Assembly (NCBI GenBank): GCA_003242425.1 | Contig: QGUL01000161.1 | Location: 1 to 5,164, forward strand | Length of the DNA stretch: 5,164 bases | Direction: 5' to 3' | Source of the DNA: Pseudomonadota bacterium | Lineage (GTDB): Bacteria > Pseudomonadota > Gammaproteobacteria > Burkholderiales > SG8-39 | Part shown: positions 1-5,164 of the stretch, one piece after another | Layout of the letters: each line of letters opens with the position of its first letter | Position numbering within the stretch: the first letter of the stretch is position 1 | Notes under the pieces: model-generated | The model's database searches: none | What the model was told of the DNA's origin: nothing | What the model saw: only the letters and a program-made list of their open reading frames with translations | Program-made: the position numbers and the translations under genes

Positions 1-565
1 GGATGAGATCGGCCACTTCCAGGCCGCAGCGGCGCACGCACTTGACGATGTTCTGCGCCGCCGACACCGCGCCGGTAACGATGTGCACTTTCACTTCCAG
101 ACGCACGCCGCTCATGCCCAGCGGTTCGCGGATGCCGTCCTGGCCGTCGACCACGAACTCCTGGGTGAGGATGTGCAGCACCTGCTGGTCGGTCGGGATC
201 GGCATGGCGCGCGCGGTCTCGATCGCGCGCTGCACGTCTAGCGGCGTCACTTCCTTGTCCTTGACCGCCACCATGCCGGTGGAGTTGAAGCTGCGGATGT
301 GACTGCCCGCGATGCCGGTATAGACGCGGTCGATCTTGCAGTCGGCCATCAGCTCCGCCTCCTCCAGCGCGCGCTGGATGGCGTTCACCGTCGCCTCGAT
401 GTTGACGACCACGCCCTTCTTGAGGCCCTTGGACTCGTGCGAGCCCATGCCGATCACCTCCAGCGTGCCGTCGGGCTGCAGGTCCGCCACCAGGGCCACG
501 ACCTTCGACGTGCCGATGTCGAGGCCCACGATCAGATTCTTGCTTTCCTTGGTTGCCGGTCTCAT
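1..565 (-). CDS. ftsA: FtsA, actin-like cell division ATPase, N-terminal part (3' end outside window)
   Basis: The first 188 residues of FtsA, cut by the window edge; the full protein is usually about 410-420 residues. FtsA is an actin-fold protein that tethers FtsZ filaments to the inner membrane through a C-terminal amphipathic helix, which is not in this window. Translating from ATG 565 gives MRPATKESKNLIVGLDIGTS, in which GLDIGTSKVVALV (14-26) is the phosphate-1 ATP-binding loop of the actin/Hsp70 fold. Further family marks are GMGSHESKGLKKGVVVNIE (39-57), which continues domain 1A, and VYTGIAGSHIRSFNSTG (81-97), which enters the FtsA-specific 1C subdomain. QEFVVDGQDGIREPLGMSG (135-153) and LEVKVHIVTG (156-165) follow. 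The 1C subdomain appears intact and no frameshift is seen. The gene lies 8 bases after the ftsQ stop, and ftsZ is expected next, beyond position 1. Confidence 0.96.
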   Translation of the reverse strand, partial: MRPATKESKNLIVGLDIGTSKVVALVADLQPDGTLEVIGMGSHESKGLKKGVVVNIEATVNAIQRALEEAELMADCKIDRVYTGIAGSHIRSFNSTGMVAVKDKEVTPLDVQRAIETARAMPIPTDQQVLHILTQEFVVDGQDGIREPLGMSGVRLEVKVHIVTGAVSAAQNIVKCVRRCGLEVADLI

Positions 566-573
566 TTTTGTAA

Positions 574-1335
574 TCAGACGCTCCCCGCCTTCTTGTGCTG
601 CGTTTCGAATTGCTCCAGGCCGGGCACGCGCAGCGCGAATCCGTTCGGATAGCGCAGGTCCACGTGTCCGACGTTGCCCCCGAGCTGGGCCAGCGCGTGG
701 GGATAGAGGGCGACGAAGCGCCGCAGACGATTCAGCGCGTCGTTCGGCGTCTGGTCGCGTCCCAGCATCACCGTGAGCCGGGCGTCGTCCTTCCCCACGA
801 GCTGCAGCCGCCACGCTTGGCGCGCCGAAAGTTCGAGGCGCGCGATCTCGAAACCGAGCGGCGCCACCAGTTCCGCGAAACGCCGGTAGTGCGCCGTCAT
901 CGTCGCCTCACGGCCCGCCGGCCCGACGAAGCGCGGCAGCTCGGCGTCCAGCCGCCCCTGGAAGCGTTCGCCGTAGGTGTTCACGAGCTCCTGCTCGCTC
1001 CAGCGCGCGAGCGGCCGGTGCTCTTCCACCGTGGCCACCAGCGTGTCCGGCCATTGGCGGCGCAGCTCCACGCGCCGCACCCAGGGGATGCTCTCCAGCG
1101 CCTCGCGCACGGCCAGCAGATCGACGCCGAAGAAATTCCCCTTCACGCGGCCGTCGAGGACCTGCTCGACCGCCGCGGCATCCACGTGCGCGAGCTCGCC
1201 GCGCAGCTGCAGCTTCTTCAACGGAAACAGGTGCGAATTGACGAGCGCGATCACCGCGATGCAGAAGACGATGAAGGCCGCCACCCCGTACAGGGCGCTC
1301 GCGGTGAGGTTCATCAATCGCGGGTTATGCCACAC
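574..1335 (-). CDS. ftsQ: FtsQ, divisome bitopic membrane protein
   Basis: Complete 253-residue FtsQ (E. coli: 276). In known systems it links early and late division proteins by binding FtsB/FtsL in the periplasm. Topology read from the sequence: a short cytoplasmic N-terminus (1-11), one hydrophobic segment at about 12-33 (ASALYGVAAFIVFCIAVIAL), then a periplasmic part. Residues of about 38-106 look like the POTRA domain, starting FPLKKLQLRG and containing GNFFGVDL and the IPWVRRVELRRQWPDTL stretch followed by VEEHRPLARW. The beta domain follows (about 107-240) and ends with the VDLRYPNGFALRV strand. The start is GTG at 1335-1333. It is favoured because MWHNPR begins the expected short cytoplasmic tail and because a strong AAGGAGG lies just upstream; the later Met8 would leave almost no tail before the membrane segment. 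The gene begins 9 bases after the ddl stop and ends 8 bases before ftsA. Confidence 0.95.
   Translation of the reverse strand: MWHNPRLMNLTASALYGVAAFIVFCIAVIALVNSHLFPLKKLQLRGELAHVDAAAVEQVLDGRVKGNFFGVDLLAVREALESIPWVRRVELRRQWPDTLVATVEEHRPLARWSEQELVNTYGERFQGRLDAELPRFVGPAGREATMTAHYRRFAELVAPLGFEIARLELSARQAWRLQLVGKDDARLTVMLGRDQTPNDALNRLRRFVALYPHALAQLGGNVGHVDLRYPNGFALRVPGLEQFETQHKKAGSV
581..586 (-). promoter_or_regulatory. Probable ribosome-binding site of ftsA
   Basis: GGGGAG within the last codons of ftsQ is the best purine-rich match upstream of the ftsA ATG, but the spacer is 15 bases, longer than the usual 5-10. No better site lies nearer: the intervening sequence is CGTCTGATTACAAAA. Initiation may therefore lean on ribosomes finishing ftsQ, whose TGA (576-574) is within this spacer. 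That coupling is an inference. Confidence 0.45.
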
Positions 1336-1339
1336 GCTT

Positions 1340-1346
1340 CCTCCTT
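1340..1346 (-). promoter_or_regulatory. Ribosome-binding site of ftsQ
   Basis: Read on the minus strand the sequence is TAAGGAGGAAGCGTG. The near-perfect anti-16S match AAGGAGG begins inside the ddl stop codon (TAA, 1347-1345) and lies 4 bases before the GTG start of ftsQ. It is the strongest Shine-Dalgarno match of the cluster, though its spacing is short. It settles the GTG at 1335 as the start. Confidence 0.8.
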
Positions 1347-2286
1347 ATCGCCCCGTGTCGTCCGGCTGCGCGCGTGACTTGGTCGACGCCAGCGACAGCA
1401 CGCGCAGGCAAAGGTCCTCGTAGGAAATGCCCGCATGGCGCGCGGCCATCGGCACGAGCGAGTGATCGGTCATGCCGGGCGCGGTGTTCACTTCGAGGAA
1501 ATAGGGCCGGCCGTCGTGGTCGAGCATCAGATCCACGCGTCCCCAGCCGCTGCAGCCCAGTGTCTCGAACGCGCGCAGCACCTCCCGCCGGATCGCCGCC
1601 TCCTCCTCCGCCGGCAGACCGCAGGGGATGATGTAGCGCGTGTCGTCGGCAAGGTACTTCGCCTCGTAGTCGTAGAAATCGCGCGGCGTCTCCAGTTTGA
1701 TCAGCGGCAGCGCCTCCTCGCCCAGCACCGCGCCGGTGAGCTCGATGCCTTCGATGAACGCCTCCGCCAGCACCAGCGGGTCGTAGCGCGCCGCCAGCTC
1801 GTAGGCTGCGCGCAGGTCTTCCGCCTTGCGCACCTTGCTCATACCGATGGAAGAGCCTTCGTTGGCGGGCTTGACCATGATCGGCAGCCCCAGCCGCGCG
1901 GCGACGGCCTCGAAGTCGGAATCGGCGCGCAGGATCTCGAAAGGCGGTGTCGGCACACCCGCCGACTGCCACAGGAGTTTCGTGCGCCACTTGTCCATGG
2001 CCAGCGCGCAGGCGAGCACGCCTGAACCGGTGTAGGGGATGCCGAGCACCTCCAGCGCGCCTTGCATGGTGCCGTCCTCGCCGTGACCGCCGTGCAGGGC
2101 GATGAACACGCGCTCGAAACCCTGCGCGACGAGCTGCTCGAGCGGCCGTTCCGCCGGATCGAAGGGATGCGCGTCCACGCCGCGGCTTCTCAACGCGGCC
2201 AGCACCATCTCCCCGCTTTTGAGGGACACGGCGCGCTCGGCCGACCGGCCGCCGTACATCACCGCGACTTTGCCGAACTCATTCAT
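1345..2286 (-). CDS. ddlB: Ddl, D-alanine--D-alanine ligase (DdlB type)
   Basis: Complete ATP-grasp ligase, 313 residues, making the D-Ala-D-Ala dipeptide that MurF later adds to the stem peptide. Motifs: [11 protein letters not shown] (12-22), which holds the N-terminal catalytic Glu17 of the SAER motif; [16 protein letters not shown] (64-79); [16 protein letters not shown] (84-99); [14 protein letters not shown] (139-152) with the catalytic Ser; the omega-loop sequence [15 protein letters not shown] (204-218); [10 protein letters not shown] (247-256 region); and the metal and phosphate site [17 protein letters not shown] (263-279). The tyrosine-containing FYDYEAKY loop is the form seen in D-Ala-D-Ala ligases rather than in D-Ala-D-Lac (VanA-type) enzymes, so no vancomycin-type specificity is expected. 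The start is ATG 2286 or the adjacent in-frame GTG 2289. A weak AGG (2300-2298) sits 11 or 8 bases away, so the choice is open by one codon. The reading frame overlaps murB by 8-11 bases. The final 13 or so residues ([13 protein letters not shown]) are a polar tail. Confidence 0.97.
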   Translation of the reverse strand: MNEFGKVAVMYGGRSAERAVSLKSGEMVLAALRSRGVDAHPFDPAERPLEQLVAQGFERVFIALHGGHGEDGTMQGALEVLGIPYTGSGVLACALAMDKWRTKLLWQSAGVPTPPFEILRADSDFEAVAARLGLPIMVKPANEGSSIGMSKVRKAEDLRAAYELAARYDPLVLAEAFIEGIELTGAVLGEEALPLIKLETPRDFYDYEAKYLADDTRYIIPCGLPAEEEAAIRREVLRAFETLGCSGWGRVDLMLDHDGRPYFLEVNTAPGMTDHSLVPMAARHAGISYEDLCLRVLSLASTKSRAQPDDTGR

Positions 2287-3199
2287 CACTGCGTTTGCCT
2301 ACGATGCGGACCTCGGGATGCAGCGCGATGCCGAAGCGTTCGAGCACCGTCGCGCGGACGTGCTCGATCAGCGCTTCGATTTCCGTCGCCGTGCCGCGGC
2401 CCTGGGGATTGACGATGAAATTGGCGTGCTTTTCCGATACGCGCACGCCGCCGATGGCATAGCCCTTCAGACCGCAGGCCTGGATCAGGCGCGCGGCGTA
2501 GTCGCCGGGCGGGTTGCGGAACACCGAACCGGCATTGGGCAGATTGAGCGGCTGCGAGGCCACACGCGCGCTCAGCAGCTCCTTGATGCGTTGCCGCGCC
2601 CGGCGCGTATCGCCGGGGTTGAAACGGAACCAGACGGCGGTGAACCACTCGTCCTCGCCCAACCTGCCGCGCTTCGACGCCACGTGGCGATAGCCGATCT
2701 CGTAGTCCTCCGGCGTGCGCTCGAGGAGCTCGCCGCCACGCGTGACCACCTGCACGCGCGCCACCGTCTCCCAGGTCTCGGCGCCGTAACAGCCGGCGTT
2801 CATCGCCAGCGCACCGCCCACCGTGCCGGGAATGCCGGCCAGAAATTCCGCGCCTTCGTAACCGTGCAGCGCCGCGAAGCGCGCCACCTTGGGGCTCGCC
2901 ACGCCCGCTTCGGCGTACACGAGCTCGCCTTCCATGCGCATCTCGCCGTGGGTGTTGTGCAACAGCACCACGGTGCCGTCGAAACCGCCGTCGCGCACCA
3001 GCAGATTGCTGCCCAGTCCGACGAACAGCACCGGCTCGTCCTCGGGCAGCGTGCGCAGGAAGGCCGCCAGATCGGCGATGCCCGTCGGCACGTAGGCGCG
3101 CTTCGCGCGGCCGCCGGCGCGCCAGCTCACGTGACGCGACATCGGCTCGTCGCGCAACAGGCGACCCTGCGGCGCGGTGAATTGGATCGGCTCAGTCAT
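2279..3199 (-). CDS. murB: MurB, UDP-N-acetylenolpyruvoylglucosamine reductase
   Basis: Complete FAD-dependent cytoplasmic reductase that uses NADPH to reduce UDP-GlcNAc-enolpyruvate to UDP-MurNAc, the substrate of MurC encoded just upstream. With the start used here it has 306 residues. The N-terminal FAD-binding part shows [12 protein letters not shown] (61-72) and [18 protein letters not shown] (122-139). The substrate domain shows GYR (169-171), NAGSVFRNP (222-230) with Ser225 as the likely proton donor, [10 protein letters not shown] (255-264), and HPEVRIVG (294-301) with Glu296 as the conserved active-site acid. The length is closer to the shorter type II MurB than to the 342-residue E. 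coli type I enzyme; this class call is inferred from length and motif spacing only. Two in-frame ATGs are possible, 3205 and 3199. I chose 3199 because GAGG (3211-3208) is 8 bases from it but only 2 from 3205. The stop overlaps the ddl start. Confidence 0.97.
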   Translation of the reverse strand: MTEPIQFTAPQGRLLRDEPMSRHVSWRAGGRAKRAYVPTGIADLAAFLRTLPEDEPVLFVGLGSNLLVRDGGFDGTVVLLHNTHGEMRMEGELVYAEAGVASPKVARFAALHGYEGAEFLAGIPGTVGGALAMNAGCYGAETWETVARVQVVTRGGELLERTPEDYEIGYRHVASKRGRLGEDEWFTAVWFRFNPGDTRRARQRIKELLSARVASQPLNLPNAGSVFRNPPGDYAARLIQACGLKGYAIGGVRVSEKHANFIVNPQGRGTATEIEALIEHVRATVLERFGIALHPEVRIVGKRSDE

Positions 3200-3207
3200 G
3201 TGCATCG

Positions 3208-3211
3208 CCTC
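3208..3211 (-). promoter_or_regulatory. Ribosome-binding site of murB (decides the start)
   Basis: GAGG on the minus strand, overlapping the murC stop TGA (3212-3210). It is 8 bases from the ATG at 3199 and only 2 bases from the ATG at 3205, so it supports the shorter murB product. A second GAGG at 3220-3217 would be 11 bases from the ATG at 3205, so the longer start is not excluded. Confidence 0.55.
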
Positions 3212-4607
3212 ACCGACCTCCTCCCAGCTTCACGACCTGCGCCGGGACGTTGCCGATCGATCCCGCGCCCATGGTCACCACGACGTCGCCGTCGAGCGCG
3301 GTCTGCATGATCGCGGCCGGCATGTCCTCGATGCGCTCCACGAACACCGGCTCGACCTTGCCCGCCACGCGTACGGCACGCGCCAGTGCACGCCCGTCGG
3401 CGGCCACGATCGGCGGCTCGCCCGCGGGATAGACCTCCGCCAACAGCAGCGCGTCGACGGTGGACAGCACCTGCACGAAGTCCTCGAACAGATCGCGGGT
3501 GCGCGTGTAGCGGTGCGGCTGGAAGGCGAGCACGATGCGCCGTCCCGGAAAGGCGCCGCGCGCGGCGGCGAGCGTCGCCGCCATTTCCGCCGGGTGATGG
3601 CCGTAGTCGTCGACCAGCGTGAAGCTGCCGCCGCTCGCGAGCGGCACCTCGCCATAGCGCTGGAAGCGGCGCCCGACGCCGCGGAACTCGGCGAGCGCCT
3701 TCTGGATCGCCGCGGCCGGGATGTCGAGTTCGCGCCCTACGGTGATCGCCGCAAGCGCGTTCAGCACGTTGTGCCGGCCCGGGAGATTGAGTTTCACCGG
3801 CAGTCTGCCGTCGATGCCCTCGCCCAGCGCCTCGAACAGCATCGAGCCGTTGCTGTGCCGGATGTTCTCCGCGCGCACCATGGCATCGGGCGAAAGGCCG
3901 TAGGTGAGGACCGGTTTGGAGACGAAGGGCAGGATTTCGCGCACGTGCGGATCGTCCACGCAGAGGATCGCGCTGCCGTAGAAAGGCAGGTTCTGCAGGA
4001 AGTTCACGAAGGCCTGCTTGAGCTGCGCGAAGTCGTGCTGATAGGTCTCCATGTGGTCGGCGTCGATGTTGGTGACGACCGCCATGACCGGTTGCAGATG
4101 CAGGAAGGAGGCGTCGGACTCGTCGGCCTCGACCACGATGAACTCGCCCGTTCCCAGGCGCGCGTTGCTCGCCGCGCTGGTGAGCCGGCCGCCGATGACG
4201 AAGGTGGGATCGAGTCCGCCCTCGGCCAGCACGCTGGCGACCAGGCTGGTGGTGGTGGTCTTGCCGTGTGTGCCCGCGACCGCGATGCCCTGCTTGAGCC
4301 GCATGAGCTCGGCCAGCATCAAGGCGCGCGGCACGACCGGAATGCGCTTCGCGCGCGCCGCGATCACTTCGGGGTTGTCGCCTTTCACCGCGGTGGAGAT
4401 CACGACCGCATCCGCGCCGCCCAGGTTCTCGGGCGCATGGCCGATCGTCACCTGCGCGCCGAGCGCGGCCAGGCGTTCGGTCGCAGCGTTCGCGTGCAGG
4501 TCGGAACCGCTGATCTTGTAGCCGAGGTTCAGCAGCACTTCGGCAATGCCGCTCATGCCGGAGCCGCCGATGCCGACGAAATGGATGTGCTTGACCTTGT
4601 GCCTCAC
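3210..4607 (-). CDS. murC: MurC, UDP-N-acetylmuramate--L-alanine ligase
   Basis: Complete 465-residue cytoplasmic ligase that uses ATP to join L-alanine to UDP-MurNAc, the first step of stem-peptide assembly. All three Mur ligase domains are seen. The N-terminal UDP-binding Rossmann part has [12 protein letters not shown] (12-23). The central ATPase part has the P-loop GTHGKTTTT (112-120), EADESD (160-165) and [11 protein letters not shown] (179-189). [13 protein letters not shown] (275-287) leads to the C-terminal domain, with GVGRRFQ (310-316), DDYGHHP (333-339), FQPHRYTRT (362-370) and GAGSIG (447-452). The DDYGHHP and FQPHRYTRT signatures fit MurC better than MurD, MurE or MurF. Length is slightly below the E. 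coli protein (491). Translation starts at GTG 4607-4605, which overlaps the murG stop by four bases; a GAGG lies 7 bases upstream. The stop TGA (3212-3210) is 10 bases before the preferred murB start. No catalytic motif is damaged. Confidence 0.98.
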   Translation of the reverse strand: MRHKVKHIHFVGIGGSGMSGIAEVLLNLGYKISGSDLHANAATERLAALGAQVTIGHAPENLGGADAVVISTAVKGDNPEVIAARAKRIPVVPRALMLAELMRLKQGIAVAGTHGKTTTTSLVASVLAEGGLDPTFVIGGRLTSAASNARLGTGEFIVVEADESDASFLHLQPVMAVVTNIDADHMETYQHDFAQLKQAFVNFLQNLPFYGSAILCVDDPHVREILPFVSKPVLTYGLSPDAMVRAENIRHSNGSMLFEALGEGIDGRLPVKLNLPGRHNVLNALAAITVGRELDIPAAAIQKALAEFRGVGRRFQRYGEVPLASGGSFTLVDDYGHHPAEMAATLAAARGAFPGRRIVLAFQPHRYTRTRDLFEDFVQVLSTVDALLLAEVYPAGEPPIVAADGRALARAVRVAGKVEPVFVERIEDMPAAIMQTALDGDVVVTMGAGSIGNVPAQVVKLGGGR

Positions 4608-5164
4608 TTCGCTGCCTCGCTACAAATCTTTGCCACCGCGGCGGCCGCATCCGGTTTGCCGAGCGCGCGCGCCTTGTTCGCCATGTCCAGCAACTGCTCG
4701 CGCGTGAGCGCCTCCAGGCGCGCCGCGAGCCCGAAGGGCGTGAGCTCCGGCTGCGGAATCAGGATCGCCGCGCCCGCATCGGCCAGATAACGGGCATTGG
4801 TCGTCTGGTGATCGTCCACCGCATGCGGATAGGGCACGAGGATGCTCGCGACACCCGCCGCCGCGAGTTCCGCGACGGTCGTCGCGCCCGCGCGGCAGAT
4901 CACCAGATCGGCTTCCGCATAAGCGCGCGCCATGTCGTCGATGAAGGCCACCGTTTCCGCCTCCACGCCCACCTTGGCGTAATTCGCGCGCAATTGCTCG
5001 ATGTGTCGCGTCCCCGCCTGATGCACCACGCGCGGCCGCCGTTCGACCGGAATCTGTGCCAGCGCCTGCGGCACCACTTCGTTCAGCGCCTGCGCGCCCA
5101 AGCTGCCGCCGACGACCAGCAGGCGCAGCGCCCCGCTGGCGCGGCGAAACGCCCCCGCGGGCCC
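4604..5164 (-). CDS. murG: MurG, UDP-GlcNAc:lipid I GlcNAc transferase, C-terminal part (5' end outside window)
   Basis: This is the C-terminal 186 residues of MurG, the peripheral inner-membrane glycosyltransferase that moves GlcNAc from UDP-GlcNAc to lipid I to form lipid II. The frame stays open to the window edge at 5164. The first ATG-like position is only an internal TTG at 5101, so the gene is cut by the window rather than starting there. Visible motifs, numbered in the fragment: the glycine-rich [10 protein letters not shown] (19-28), HQAG (48-51), [20 protein letters not shown] (74-93), and the donor-site segment ATTVAEL (94-100), with Glu99 matching the conserved UDP-GlcNAc-binding Glu, followed by [15 protein letters not shown] (110-124) with the conserved Gln120 and Asn123. 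The family is about 350-360 residues long, so roughly half is present. The stop TGA shares four bases with the murC start (GTGA), which suggests translational coupling. Identification is secure from motifs and context. Confidence 0.97.
   Translation of the reverse strand, partial: GPAGAFRRASGALRLLVVGGSLGAQALNEVVPQALAQIPVERRPRVVHQAGTRHIEQLRANYAKVGVEAETVAFIDDMARAYAEADLVICRAGATTVAELAAAGVASILVPYPHAVDDHQTTNARYLADAGAAILIPQPELTPFGLAARLEALTREQLLDMANKARALGKPDAAAAVAKICSEAAK
4615..4618 (-). promoter_or_regulatory. Ribosome-binding site of murC
   Basis: GAGG on the minus strand, inside the end of murG and 7 bases upstream of the GTG start at 4607. It supports starting murC at the GTG that overlaps the murG stop codon. 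Confidence 0.6.

Noticed and set aside
207..230. Inverted repeat GCGCGCG / CGCGCGC with an 8-base loop inside ftsA.
   Set aside because: It could fold, but it encodes the expected FtsA residues RAIETARA, is within coding sequence, has no U-tract, and alternating GC runs are frequent throughout this DNA.
1336..1344. Possible internal promoter or terminator between ddl and ftsQ, by analogy with the E. coli ftsQ promoters.
   Set aside because: The gap is 9 bases and holds only the ribosome-binding site. I found no convincing -35/-10 pair in the end of ddl by eye and no hairpin with a U-tract.
595..1377. Plus-strand open frame of 260 codons antisense to ftsQ.
   Set aside because: It mirrors the FtsQ frame almost exactly. 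The product is Arg/His/Gln-rich without membrane segments or motifs, and no independent start signal is evident.
2102..3310. Plus-strand open frame of 402 codons antisense to murB and the start of ddl.
   Set aside because: Same compositional shadow effect: His- and Arg-rich, no domain, and entirely covered by MurB/Ddl coding sequence with intact catalytic motifs.
3196..4650. Minus-strand 484-codon open frame overlapping murC in another frame.
   Set aside because: Low-complexity Arg/Gly/Ala-rich translation in the +1-shifted frame of a real gene. MurC in the correct frame has all its signatures.
3177..4790. Plus-strand open frame of 537 codons running antisense across all of murC and into murG and murB.
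   Set aside because: The translation is rich in Arg, His, Ala, Asp and Val with no recognisable domain or motif, which is typical of the complement of a high-GC gene with G/C-biased third positions. The opposite strand encodes an intact MurC with every family motif.
4604..5101. A short stand-alone 165-residue glycosyltransferase starting at 5101.
   Set aside because: The codon at 5101 is TTG inside the conserved GGSLGA motif of MurG, and the frame continues open upstream to the window edge with sequence that fits MurG, so this is a truncated view of a longer gene.

Overview
This window is an ordinary, well-preserved piece of the division and cell wall (dcw) cluster of a GC-rich Gram-negative bacterium, most likely a betaproteobacterium. 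All genes lie on the minus strand, so transcription runs from high to low coordinates: murG (3' part) - murC - murB - ddl - ftsQ - ftsA (5' part). The taxonomic guess rests on three things: this gene order with murB between murC and ddl, the FtsQ N-terminus (MWHNPRLMNLTASALYG, a style I associate with betaproteobacteria), and the third-position G/C bias. I could not test it by database search.

Layout from the transcriptional 5' end: 5164-4604 is the C-terminal half of MurG (lipid II synthesis); 4607-3210 is complete MurC (UDP-MurNAc:L-alanine ligase); 3199-2279 is complete MurB (UDP-enolpyruvyl-GlcNAc reductase); 2286-1345 is complete Ddl (D-Ala-D-Ala ligase); 1335-574 is complete FtsQ (divisome membrane protein); 565-1 is the N-terminal 188 residues of FtsA (actin-like divisome ATPase). 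Coding density is close to 100%. The largest gap is about 10 bases, and murG/murC and murB/ddl overlap. No stretch of 300 bases lacks a gene, and I see no RNA gene, mobile element, CRISPR array, terminator or convincing promoter.

Function as a unit: MurB makes UDP-MurNAc, MurC adds L-Ala to it, Ddl supplies the D-Ala-D-Ala dipeptide for the end of the stem peptide, and MurG adds GlcNAc to lipid I to give lipid II. FtsQ and FtsA then help place and activate the septal machinery that uses lipid II. The missing neighbours expected just outside are the rest of murG with ftsW/murD upstream and the rest of ftsA followed by ftsZ downstream.

I looked for an undescribed system and did not find one. 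The points worth a second look are small: the junctions and start sites (several GTG starts, stop/start overlaps, uneven ribosome-binding sites) and the presence of murB inside the cluster. Long open frames on the plus strand are best explained as high-GC shadows of the real genes.
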